A stretch of 57,403 bases of DNA from a bacterium. Its GTDB lineage: Bacteria > RBG-13-66-14 > B26-G2 > WVWN01. The stretch is taken from assembly GCA_035529855.1 (NCBI GenBank), contig DATKVX010000124.1, forward strand, positions 1-57,403, written 5' to 3'. The translations under genes were made by a program, and so were the position numbers. Of this stretch, positions 42,479-49,622 are shown piece after piece. Under the pieces are notes generated by a model that was not told where the DNA came from, searched no databases, and saw only the letters and a list, made by a program, of their open reading frames with translations. Position 1 is the first letter of the stretch. Every line of letters starts with the position of its first letter.

Positions 42479-44326
42479 TTGACTGAGTCGGCCTTTAAAG
42501 AATATCTGGGCGAGAACGTGGTCGTCGCCGACGGCGCGACGGGGACGTACCTGTATTCCAAAGGTGTGGAGGCCGGCCGCTGCCTCGAGGAGCTGAACGC
42601 GACCCGGCCGGACGCCGTCGCCGCGGTACACCGCGAGTACCTGGCCGCGGGGGCGCGCCTCCTCGAGACCAACTCCTTCGCCGCCAACGGCGTCAAGTTG
42701 AGTCGCTTCGGCCTCGAGGGCCGCGTCGTCGAGTTGAACGCCCGGGCGGCGGCCGTCGCGCGCGAGGCCGCCGGCGCCGACGCGTTCGTCGCCGGTTCGG
42801 TGGGGCCGTTGGGGGCCGTGATGAAACCCTTCGGCTACTTGACCGAGGACGAGGGCCGCGGGTTCTTCGCCGAACAAATGACCGGCCTGCTGGAGGGCGG
42901 CGTCGACCTCGCCGTCGTCGAGACGATGTCGTCGCTGGCGGAGGCCGAGGTCGCGCTGGCCGTTTGGCGGGAGCTGACGGACCTCCCGGCCGTCGTCTCG
43001 TTGACGGTCCTGCCCGACGGGACGACGAAGTTCGGCGACGACGTCGTAGCCGGTTTCAAGACCCTCGTGGCCGCCGGGGCAGACGTCGTGGGCCTGAATT
43101 GCAACCTGGGCCCCAAGGAGACGTACGACATTATCGCCGAACGCGTCCTCTCGGACCCTCCGGCCGCCGCGGCGTGGTACTTGAGCGTTATGCCGAACGC
43201 CGGGTACCCGGCCACCGTCGGCGGCCGCGCCGTCTACGGCGCCACGGCAGAATATTTCGGGGAGTACGCGCCGTTGTTCGCCGAGCTGGGCGTGAACGTC
43301 GTCGGCGGCTGTTGCGGCACGACGCCGCGGCACGTGGAAGCGGTGGCGAACGCGCTCGCCGGCGTGCGGCCCGCGCGTCGGCGCGCGCCGGCCGCGGCCG
43401 TCGCGGTAACGGAGCCTCGCACCCACGGACCGGATACGCCGCCCCCGGGCGAACGCTTCGCGGATAAATTGGGGCGGCAGTTCGTCGTCACCGCGGAACT
43501 CGACCCCCCGCGCGGCCCCGATTACGCGGCGGCGCTGGAAGCGGCCGCGAAACTTCGGGGGTTCGGCGTAGACGCCGTAAACGTCGCCGACAATCCGCTG
43601 GCGCGGGTCCGGATGTCGTCGGTCGCGCTGGCCCACATAATCCGCGAGGAGGTGGGCCTGGAGGCCATACTCCACTTCACGTGCCGCGACCGGAACCTGT
43701 TGGGGCTCCAATCCGAGCTCGTCGGCGCCGCGGCGCTGGGCATAGGCGTCATCCTTGCTTTGACCGGCGACCCGTCGGAGGTGGGGGATTACCCCAAGGC
43801 CAAGTCGGTCTTCGACCTCGACTCCACGGGCCTGGTGCGGCTGGTGGATACGCTGCGCTCCGGCGTCGACCTCTCCGGCAAGGCCATCGGCGAAACTTTC
43901 GACGTCACGGTGGGCGTGGCGTTGAACCCGGGGGCCGGCGACGTCGACCGCGAGCATCGGCGCTTCGAGGAGAAGGTGGCGGCCGGGGCCGATTTCGCGA
44001 TGACGCAACCCTTCTACGACGCCGCGGTGTGGCTCGAGTTCCTGGAGCGCTTCGGCGAGCCGCCGGTGCCGGTTATACTCGGCCTCCTGCCCCTTAAATC
44101 TTTCCGTCACGCGCAGTTCCTCCACTACGAGGTCCCGGGCATCGACGTCCCGCCGGCGGCGCTCGAGCGAATGGAGGCCGCCGCGGCGAAAGGTAAAGGG
44201 GCGGAGCGCGCCGAGGGCCTGGCCGTCGCGCGCGACCTTTTGGCCCGGGTGCGCCACGCCTGCCGCGGAATATATATCATCCCGCCGCCCGCCGATTTCG
44301 ACATCGTGGGCGAAGTGCTGACGTAA
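42479..44326 (+). CDS. Bifunctional homocysteine S-methyltransferase / methylenetetrahydrofolate reductase
   Basis: A 615-residue fusion. The N-terminal half is a Pfam S-methyl_trans barrel (VVADGATGTYLYSKG, LLETNSFAANGVKL, VVETMSSLAEAEVALA, GLNCNLGP) with zinc ligands in VVGGCCGTTPRHV, so it methylates homocysteine. The C-terminal half is MetF-like (FVVTAELDPPRGPDY, ILALTGDPSEVGDYPKAKSV, GADFAMTQPFYDAAVWLEF), an FAD enzyme reducing methylene-THF. Cobalamin and activation domains of MetH are absent, so the true methyl donor is unclear. TTG start chosen because GGAGGA lies 10 bases upstream and homology begins there; the upstream frame is GC-rich filler. Matches YitJ-type proteins. Confidence 0.93.
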   Translation: MTESAFKEYLGENVVVADGATGTYLYSKGVEAGRCLEELNATRPDAVAAVHREYLAAGARLLETNSFAANGVKLSRFGLEGRVVELNARAAAVAREAAGADAFVAGSVGPLGAVMKPFGYLTEDEGRGFFAEQMTGLLEGGVDLAVVETMSSLAEAEVALAVWRELTDLPAVVSLTVLPDGTTKFGDDVVAGFKTLVAAGADVVGLNCNLGPKETYDIIAERVLSDPPAAAAWYLSVMPNAGYPATVGGRAVYGATAEYFGEYAPLFAELGVNVVGGCCGTTPRHVEAVANALAGVRPARRRAPAAAVAVTEPRTHGPDTPPPGERFADKLGRQFVVTAELDPPRGPDYAAALEAAAKLRGFGVDAVNVADNPLARVRMSSVALAHIIREEVGLEAILHFTCRDRNLLGLQSELVGAAALGIGVILALTGDPSEVGDYPKAKSVFDLDSTGLVRLVDTLRSGVDLSGKAIGETFDVTVGVALNPGAGDVDREHRRFEEKVAAGADFAMTQPFYDAAVWLEFLERFGEPPVPVILGLLPLKSFRHAQFLHYEVPGIDVPPAALERMEAAAAKGKGAERAEGLAVARDLLARVRHACRGIYIIPPPADFDIVGEVLT

Positions 44327-44356
44327 CGTTAACCGCTGCGATTAGGGGAGGTACCC

Positions 44357-44872
44357 ATGGCCGAAGAAAATAGTTTCGACAGAGACGAAGCGCTGTTCCT
44401 TTCGATAATGTACTCGTTCCACGCCGCGGCGATGCAGCAGATGGGTAAGATAGCGAACCCGTTCACCGGAAAAGTCGAACGCGACCTCGACGCCGCCCGC
44501 GGCACGATAGATGTCCTCGCTATGTTCCGCAAAAAGACCGAGGGCAACTTGACGGACCGCGAACGCCGCGTCCTCACCGGCCTGATTACGGAGCTGCAGC
44601 TGAATTACGTCGACGAGAGCAAGCGCGAACCGGCCGCGGAAGAGAAGGAGGCCGCGCCGGAAGCGGGAGCCGGAGCTGCCGCGAAGCCGACGGCGGAGGC
44701 CGAAGTGAAGGCGGAAAAAGCAGAGGGCGCCGAAGAGGCCGCCGCGGAAGCCGAAGAGAAGCCGGCCGCGACGGCGGAGGCCGAGGCGGCCGACGTCGAA
44801 AAGCCGGCCGAAGAGGAGCCGAAGAAAAAAGAGGCCAAGAAACACGGCGCCTCCAAGAAGAAGGAGGAGTAG
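44357..44872 (+). CDS. DUF1844 protein with Glu/Ala/Lys tail
   Basis: 171 residues. Residues 10-85 are DUF1844 (LFLSIMYSFHAAAMQQMGKI, then LDAARGTIDVLAMFRKKTEG, LTDRERRVLTGLITELQLNY), a small helical domain of unknown function. The remaining half is a charged low-complexity tail of Glu, Ala and Lys ending KKHGASKKKEE. ATG with GGGGAGG nine bases upstream. 30 bases after the methyltransferase fusion and two bases before the next gene. Confidence 0.9.
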   Translation: MAEENSFDRDEALFLSIMYSFHAAAMQQMGKIANPFTGKVERDLDAARGTIDVLAMFRKKTEGNLTDRERRVLTGLITELQLNYVDESKREPAAEEKEAAPEAGAGAAAKPTAEAEVKAEKAEGAEEAAAEAEEKPAATAEAEAADVEKPAEEEPKKKEAKKHGASKKKEE

Positions 44873-44874
44873 CG

Positions 44875-45843
44875 GTGCCGGTCTACGAAGGCCTGCGCGT
44901 TTACGAGGTCAAGGAGGACCTCTATTTCGCGCGCGGCGTACGCGCCGCGGGGCCGATACGCGATATCTTCGGGATGCTCGGCGCGGCCGAGGGCCCGGTG
45001 CTGATAAAGGCCAACTGGTTCAGCCCGTACCCCGGCCAATTCACCGACGCCGCGACGTTGGCGTTGGCGTGCGACGCCGTCGACGGCCAGAAGATAATAA
45101 TCGAGGGCCACGCGGCGATGCGCAACGACGGCTCGCGCGAGGTAACCCCCGAGAACGGCCGCGAGAGTTGGGATTGGATACGCGAGCAGGAGGCCGCGTA
45201 CTTCGCCCGCTTCGGCCTGGACGCCGTCCTGGCCCGCGACGACGTGACGTACGTGAACGTCACCGACGAGGTATGGGAGAGACGTGCCGTCCCCGAAGAC
45301 GAGGTCCGCGCCGCGTTGGAGGGTGCCGGGACGCCGCTCGTCTTCGACGAGTTATACGGCGCGCTCCCCGAGAAGCTGTTGGCCTGGCGCGGCCGACCGC
45401 TCCTCAGCCTCGCGCGTATTAAAGTTACCGACCCGGCGTCTGGCGCCGCCGGCTTCAGCCTATCGCTCAAGAATATGTTCGGCCTTATCCCGGAGCCGAA
45501 CCGGATGGCGTACCACGAGCGCCTCCCCGAGGCCATAACGGACGTCTGCCGATTGTACGGCGCGCACTTCCGCGTCGTCGGCGCGTGCGAGGCGATACAC
45601 CACGCCGTCTACGTCCGCGAGGGCGGCGCGCACGAAGCGGCCTGGGGCGACCGCTACGACGACGTCGAGGGGTTGGGTATAATAGTCGCCGGCGCCAACC
45701 AGGCGGAGGCGGACGCCTTCACCGCGGCGCTCTTCGGCCTGGATATAAGCTCGCGCGCGGTTATAAAGGCCGCGGAGGAACGGCTCGGCCCTTGGGACCG
45801 GATGGTGGTGCTGGAGGCGTCGCGGTACGCGGTGGAAATTTGA
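44875..45843 (+). CDS. DUF362-like protein
   Basis: A 322-residue protein resembling DUF362 (YFARGVRAAGPIRDIFGMLG, VLIKANWFSPYPGQFTDAA, SLARIKVTDPASGAAGFSLS, LKNMFGLIPEPNRMAYHERL). DUF362 members often carry ferredoxin clusters, but this one has no cluster cysteines. No catalytic role known. GTG start two bases after the DUF1844 stop and preceded by AAGGAGG inside it, so the two are co-translated. Confidence 0.75.
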   Translation: MPVYEGLRVYEVKEDLYFARGVRAAGPIRDIFGMLGAAEGPVLIKANWFSPYPGQFTDAATLALACDAVDGQKIIIEGHAAMRNDGSREVTPENGRESWDWIREQEAAYFARFGLDAVLARDDVTYVNVTDEVWERRAVPEDEVRAALEGAGTPLVFDELYGALPEKLLAWRGRPLLSLARIKVTDPASGAAGFSLSLKNMFGLIPEPNRMAYHERLPEAITDVCRLYGAHFRVVGACEAIHHAVYVREGGAHEAAWGDRYDDVEGLGIIVAGANQAEADAFTAALFGLDISSRAVIKAAEERLGPWDRMVVLEASRYAVEI

Positions 45844-45873
45844 ACAATAACGAGAAGTGTCTGTTCGCTTGGT

Positions 45874-45893
45874 CACAGACAAGAATGTCTGTG
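45874..45893. repeat. Short palindromic repeat (CACAGAC / GTCTGTG)
   Basis: A perfect 7-base-pair hairpin with AAGAAT loop, embedded in a less GC-rich stretch that repeats GTCTGT three times between 45857 and 45893. It looks like a dispersed REP-type element; copy number cannot be judged from one window. Confidence 0.4.
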
Positions 45894-45918
45894 GCACAGA
45901 TGATATACGAATGAAAAA

Positions 45919-45945
45919 CGCCGGCCCGGGGCCGGCGATTTTTTT
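45919..45945. terminator. Terminator between the DUF362-like gene and the selenoprotein pair
   Basis: CGCCGGCC-CGG-GGCCGGCG with five A before and seven T after; the genes on each side converge here, so it can act in both directions. Confidence 0.92.
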
Positions 45946-45955
45946 ATGAACGTTT

Positions 45956-46141
45956 TTACTTCGTTTTTATCATAAACGCGACGATAACGCCGACGGCGGC
46001 TACGATGGCCCCGGTGACCCAGGGCGAGCCCTGGCTGGCTCAAGTCGCAAGTCCGCGCGGCGCGAGCGCGAGCACGTGGAAATAGTACCCCGCGGCGAAA
46101 CCCGCCGCCCCCAGCAACGCCGCTATGCCGAGTTTGAGCAT
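45956..46141 (-). CDS. Predicted membrane selenoprotein 2 (61 residues, in-frame UGA at codon 34)
   Basis: Reading through the TGA at 46042-46040 gives one protein: TM1 (LGIAALLGAAGFAAGYYF), loop APRGLAT-U-ASQGSPW, TM2 (VTGAIVAAVGVIVAFMI), basic tail KTK and TAA. The sequence after the TGA continues the same architecture and shares U-x-x-x-x-SPW-x-TG with the upstream neighbour. Its ATG comes one base after that neighbour's stop. A hairpin follows the TGA immediately. UGA is a normal stop elsewhere here (glyA, pyrB, miaB), so Sec rather than a changed code is favoured. It has no Cys at U-5, unlike its paralogue. A pseudogene would not be expected to match in this way. Confidence 0.8.
46019..46034 (-). 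promoter_or_regulatory. SECIS-like hairpin of selenoprotein gene 2
   Basis: CCAGGG-CTCG-CCCTGG, a 6-base-pair stem from +6 to +21 after the UGA with a G in the loop at +15. Placement fits the bacterial SECIS type read by SelB; the exact SelB determinants are not verified. Confidence 0.55.
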
Positions 46142-46142
46142 A

Positions 46143-46319
46143 TCACCGTCCCGCCAACGCCGCGAACAACACCCCGATTACCACTCCCAGGCCGCCCGTG
46201 AGCCACGGGCTCGAGCTCGCCGGTCAAACCGAGCCGGCGCAGCGCGTCAGGTAAAACCAACCGAACCCCAGCGCGCCGCCCGCTATCGCTCCCAATAATA
46301 CTTTAGCCGCTGCCGGCAT
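46143..46319 (-). CDS. Predicted membrane selenoprotein 1 (58 residues, in-frame UGA at codon 32)
   Basis: Starts inside the 3' end of trxB (ATG 14 bases before the end of the trxB stop codon). TM1 (VLLGAIAGGALGFGWFYL), loop TRCAGSV-U-PASSSPW, TM2 (LTGGLGVVIGVLFAAL), then AGR and TGA stop. Cys27 and Sec32 form a CxxxxU pair. The loop resembles the short two-TM proteins I remember as DUF6132, with a C-x4-C-P-I-T-S-N-P loop, where Sec here stands at the second Cys. A redox partner of thioredoxin reductase at the membrane is the natural inference. As two fragments it would be unremarkable, but the paralogue with TGA at the same place makes readthrough compelling. Confidence 0.85.
46194..46210 (-). 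promoter_or_regulatory. SECIS-like hairpin of selenoprotein gene 1
   Basis: GCCCGTG-GCT-CACGGGC, a perfect 7-base-pair stem at +14 to +30 after the UGA, with G first in the loop at +21. Distance and size fit bacterial SECIS elements. Confidence 0.6.
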
Positions 46320-47250
46320 AGGGCCCGCCGGTGACGTATTCTTGAGCCGAGAACGCGGCCGCGGCGCCTTCGCCCACCGCGGTGGCGACCTGCTTGAGCG
46401 TCTTCGAGCGGCAGTCGCCGGCGGCGAAGATGCCCGGGGCGCCGGTCCGCATATCCTCGTCCGTTACGATGAGGCCGTGGTCGTCGAGCTCCACCAGGTC
46501 CTTTACGAACGCGGTGTTCGGTCGTACGCCGACGTAGAGGAAGACGCAATCCACGGCCAGCTCGCGCTCGTTTCCCGTTTTGACGTTTTTAACCTTCACG
46601 CCGGTTAAACCGTCGTTGTCGCCCACCATCTCGGTTACGACCGTATCCCAGACGAACTCGATCTTTTCCCGGGCGAAGGCCTGCTCCTGGATAATTTTTT
46701 CGGCGCGCAGTTTATCCCGGCGGTGGATGACGTAGACCTTGCCGGCGAACTTGGTTAGGTACACGGCTTCTTTGACGGCGCTGTCGCCGCCGCCTATCAC
46801 CGCCACCGGTTTGTCGCGGTAGAGCGGCCCGTCGCACGTGGCGCAGGTCGTGACGCCCATCCCCCAGAACTCCTGCTCGCCCGGCACGCCGAGCTTACGG
46901 CTTTCGGTCCCGGTCGCGACGACTACCGCTTTCGCCGAATAATCGCCCTTGGCGCTCTCGAGGAGATATTTGCCGTCCGCGGCGCGAACGTTGGTTATCT
47001 CGGCGGTGGCGAATTGCAGGCCGAAGCGCTCCGCCTGCTTCCGCATCTTTTCCATCAACTCGGCGCCGGAAAGCGGCTCGGGGAAGCCGGGGTAGTTCTC
47101 GATGATGTCGGTCAGTAGAATCTGGCCGCCGGTCAGCGGTTTGGCCTCCAGCAGTATCGCGTCCAGGCGGCCGCGGGCCGCGTAGATGCCGGCGGCCAAC
47201 CCCGCGGGGCCGCCGCCCACGATGGCGAGCTCGTGCTCTTCTTCGGCCAT
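46303..47250 (-). CDS. trxB: Thioredoxin reductase
   Basis: A 315-residue flavoprotein passing electrons from NAD(P)H to thioredoxin-type proteins. FAD motif AIVGGGPAGLAAGIYAARG; redox-active CATC at residues 136-139 (VTTCATCDGPLYRDKPVAVI); NAD(P) motif IGGGDSAVKEAVYLTKFAGK with HRRDKLRA, suggesting NADPH; C-terminal FAD loop GIFAAGDCRSKTLKQVATAV. It begins two bases after the CoA-binding protein gene, and its end overlaps the first UGA-containing gene, so all four form one operon. Confidence 0.96.
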   Translation of the reverse strand: MAEEEHELAIVGGGPAGLAAGIYAARGRLDAILLEAKPLTGGQILLTDIIENYPGFPEPLSGAELMEKMRKQAERFGLQFATAEITNVRAADGKYLLESAKGDYSAKAVVVATGTESRKLGVPGEQEFWGMGVTTCATCDGPLYRDKPVAVIGGGDSAVKEAVYLTKFAGKVYVIHRRDKLRAEKIIQEQAFAREKIEFVWDTVVTEMVGDNDGLTGVKVKNVKTGNERELAVDCVFLYVGVRPNTAFVKDLVELDDHGLIVTDEDMRTGAPGIFAAGDCRSKTLKQVATAVGEGAAAAFSAQEYVTGGPYAGSG

Positions 47251-47252
47251 CC

Positions 47253-47702
47253 CTACTTAACCCTCCGCATTAATACCAGCCGTTCGTATTCCTTCTTCAT
47301 GCATCGGTTCATGACGACTTCGAGGCCGGCCTTTTGCGCCTCGGCCGCGAACTCCTCGTCGGATATCCCGAGTTGGAGCCATATTACTTTCGCCCCCACC
47401 TTAACGGCGTCTTCTATTACGCCCCCCAGGTGTTCGGGCCTGCGGAATACGTCTATGATGTCGACCGGCTCGGTGATGTTTCTGATATACGGCCACGCGA
47501 TTTCGCCCAGCACCGACTCGTACCGCGGGTTGACCGGGTAGATACGGAAGCCGTGGCGTTTCAGGAACCGCGCGACGCGATTGGCCGGGGATTCCTGTTT
47601 GGGCGTTAACCCCGCTACGGCGACGTTTTTGTGGGTTTTGAGGATTTCCGCCAGTCGCTCGTCGCTCGGGTTTTCGAACTTTTCGGATTTTTCTTCGTTC
47701 AT
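47253..47702 (-). CDS. CoA-binding domain protein (YccU-like)
   Basis: 149 residues with a single CoA_binding Rossmann domain (VAVAGLTPKQESPANRVARF, GFRIYPVNPRYESVLGE, PVDIIDVFRRPEHLGGVIED, GAKVIWLQLGISDEEFAAEA), the stand-alone form of the succinyl-CoA synthetase-like fold. The metabolic role is not established. First gene of the trxB operon. Confidence 0.92.
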   Translation of the reverse strand: MNEEKSEKFENPSDERLAEILKTHKNVAVAGLTPKQESPANRVARFLKRHGFRIYPVNPRYESVLGEIAWPYIRNITEPVDIIDVFRRPEHLGGVIEDAVKVGAKVIWLQLGISDEEFAAEAQKAGLEVVMNRCMKKEYERLVLMRRVK

Positions 47703-47947
47703 AAAATGGTTGCTCCCGATGAGGATTATCGTAATCGGGCGGGTCGCAAGAAGTGGTTTTTTACGGCGTAGTTCACTTCCCGGTATAGGGCCGCCGAAGA
47801 TACAAACTACCTATTCGCGCGACTTGAGCCGCGTTACTCAAGGTACTCGCTTTACCCCGTCTTCTGTAAGAAATTTGCGGCGAGCGGCGTTAAAATCCTT
47901 CGAAGAGGCTTTCCCGGCACCGGCTTCCGCCGTGCTGGTCAGCGCCC
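47703..47947. other. Intergenic region without recognised gene
   Basis: 245 bases between the CoA-binding gene start and the FmdB gene end (same strand). I see no strong promoter, hairpin or RNA. Confidence 0.35.
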
Positions 47948-48136
47948 TCAACCCGCTTTAATGGCGCACGCGTCGCCGGCGCGGGGTTTCGACGTCCTAG
48001 TCACCACCCAAGATATTAAACGGCGGCACTTTTCGGAGGCGCAGTCGGGACACCGGCATTTGGAGCCGTCGGCGTCGCGGTAGAGCACCTCGAAAACGGT
48101 ACCGCATTCGTCACATTCAAATTCGTAAATAGGCAT
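47948..48136 (-). CDS. FmdB-family zinc-ribbon protein
   Basis: 62 residues. MPIYEFECDECGTVFEVLYR with a second Cys cluster CRCPDCASEKCRRLIS is the FmdB/CxxC regulatory signature; the family binds zinc and is of unclear, supposedly regulatory, function. ATG start. Separate from the trxB operon by 245 bases. Confidence 0.9.
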   Translation of the reverse strand: MPIYEFECDECGTVFEVLYRDADGSKCRCPDCASEKCRRLISWVVTRTSKPRAGDACAIKAG

Positions 48137-48233
48137 ACTTCATCCGTGCCCCCCCTGGTTCGCGCTTGGGCCGCCCGCCGGTAAGCCGCGCCGTCGGGAC
48201 GCCGGGTTTACGCTTTAACCCGTTGCTCTTTCT

Positions 48234-48539
48234 TTACTTGCCCCCCTCGGTCTCGCGCATTTCCCAGAACTCGTCTTTCACCTTGGCCCATTTTTCGGGG
48301 TGTTTCGTTTCCATATGGGCCGCGTAGTCCTCGTCCGACATGAAGAGCTCTTTGCACTCTTCGCAGATGAGGTCTTCGCCGGGCGCGGGGCAAGCCACCT
48401 CTTCCTTGGCGACGGTCTCGGCCGCCGTTTCCGCCGCGGTCTCGGCGGTGGGGACTTCCTCTTTCTTCTTACATCCCACGAAGACGGCCGCGACGCCCAA
48501 CGCCAACGCTACGACGATGAAGGCTTTTAAGTATTTCAC
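48234..48539 (-). CDS. Lipoprotein with a C2H2-like zinc finger
   Basis: 101 residues. GTG start with GAGGAGG upstream; lipoprotein signal AFIVVALALGVAAVFVGC, then KKK and an Ala/Glu/Thr linker. The C-terminal 40 residues hold CEECKELFMSDEDYAAHMET followed by KH, a C-x2-C-x12-H-x4-H pattern like a classical C2H2 finger, in a protein predicted to be outside the cytoplasm. This is unusual; a metal-binding or protein-contact role is possible. Confidence 0.8.
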   Translation of the reverse strand: MKYLKAFIVVALALGVAAVFVGCKKKEEVPTAETAAETAAETVAKEEVACPAPGEDLICEECKELFMSDEDYAAHMETKHPEKWAKVKDEFWEMRETEGGK

Positions 48540-48571
48540 GATTAAACCTCCTCTATGGATAAACATATCAT

Positions 48572-48600
48572 ATTTTATCATAAATGCCCTAATTTTGCAA
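48572..48600 (-). promoter_or_regulatory. Promoter of the C2H2 lipoprotein gene
   Basis: Minus strand TTGCAA, 17-base spacer, TAAAAT, overlapping the last codons of miaA; 32 bases from the GTG start. Confidence 0.65.
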
Positions 48601-49527
48601 CAGCGCTTCCCAAAGCGCTACGACCCGCTCCGTTAGACGGCCGGGCCCTTCGGCGGCGTTTAAACGCAACGCGCGCTTTTCTTTTTTGAACCAGGTCCGC
48701 TGCCGCTTCGCGAGGCGGAGCGTTTCGCGGACTACGTGCCCGAACGCCGTTTCCTCGTCGAGCTCGCCCCTCAGGAGTTGAACCGCCTGGCGGTAGCCGA
48801 TGGCGTTGAGGGGAGGCGCCGTCGCGTCTTCGACTTCGGCCGTCAGGCGGGCGGTTTCGGCCAAAAGCCCTCGGGCGAACATGCGCCGCGTACGCTCCTC
48901 GACGCGTTCGGCCAACCAGCGTCGCGACGCGTCCAGCGCGACGACCGCGACGCGTTCGGCCTCCAGCGGCCTCGTCCCCTTGGAATGGATTTCGGCCAGC
49001 GGGACGCCGGTCAGCTCGTATACTTCGAGCGCGCGGACGATGCGTTTTTCGTCCGCGGGGGATATCCGCGCCGCGGCGTCGGGGTCCACTTCGCGTAGCC
49101 GTTTATGCAGATCTTCGCCCGCGGCCCGACGCGCCCGCAGCGCGGCCCGCACGTCGGCGTCCGCCGCGGGAGCTTCGCAGATGCCGTCGACCAGCGCGCG
49201 GAAGTAAAGGCCGCTGCCGCCGACGACCAGCGCCAACCTGTCGCGGCGCCACGTTTCCTCGCACGCGGCGCGCCCCTCCGCCATGTAGCGCCCCGCGCTG
49301 TAGGGGACCCCGGGGTCGGCGACGTCTGCCATAAGGAATTCGTAGCCGCGCCGCGCCGTGCCCGTCAGCTTGGCGGTCCCCACGTCGGCCCCGCGGTATA
49401 CTTTCGTCGAGTCGCACACGATTATCGAGACCGCGTCGGGGCCGCCCAGCGCGTCGGCCAACGCCAGCGCGAGCGTCGCCTTCCCGGTACACGTAAGGCC
49501 CACTATGGCGAGTAACTCCCTAGGCAT
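48589..49527 (-). CDS. miaA: tRNA dimethylallyltransferase MiaA
   Basis: Adds the dimethylallyl group to A37, the substrate later used by MiaB. 312 residues. Motifs: P-loop GLTCTGKATLAL, substrate motif CDSTKVYRGADVGTAKLT, VVGGSGLYFRALVDG, DEKRIVRALEVYELTG, and the tRNA-contact region LRLAKRQRTWFKKE. Oddities: the P-loop residue after Lys is Ala where Ser/Thr is normal (a Thr follows one place later), and Gln of DSxQVY is Lys. It is otherwise complete and presumably functional. Confidence 0.94.
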   Translation of the reverse strand: MPRELLAIVGLTCTGKATLALALADALGGPDAVSIIVCDSTKVYRGADVGTAKLTGTARRGYEFLMADVADPGVPYSAGRYMAEGRAACEETWRRDRLALVVGGSGLYFRALVDGICEAPAADADVRAALRARRAAGEDLHKRLREVDPDAAARISPADEKRIVRALEVYELTGVPLAEIHSKGTRPLEAERVAVVALDASRRWLAERVEERTRRMFARGLLAETARLTAEVEDATAPPLNAIGYRQAVQLLRGELDEETAFGHVVRETLRLAKRQRTWFKKEKRALRLNAAEGPGRLTERVVALWEALLQN

Positions 49528-49585
49528 CGCCCTACAATTTAATATTAATAAGCCCGTTTATCAATAGTTCTGAACACGTATTAGT

Positions 49586-49614
49586 TTGACATTATAAATA
49601 GGGCTTATTATACT
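49586..49614 (+). promoter_or_regulatory. Consensus promoter abutting the selA start (possible leaderless mRNA)
   Basis: TTGACA, 17-base spacer, TATACT; only eight bases (TCGGCGTA) then the selA ATG, with no Shine-Dalgarno. Confidence 0.75.
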
Positions 49615-49622
49615 TCGGCGTA

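Noticed and set aside
45956-46319. UGA read as tryptophan (altered genetic code) or decayed pseudogenes
   Set aside because: TGA ends many genes here, often in overlap with the next start, so the code is standard. Two paralogues with the stop at the same site and conserved sequence beyond it are not expected from decay.
47948-47965. FmdB stop TGA as a possible Sec codon
   Set aside because: A second in-frame TGA follows two codons later, there is no hairpin, and the protein already has the normal FmdB length.
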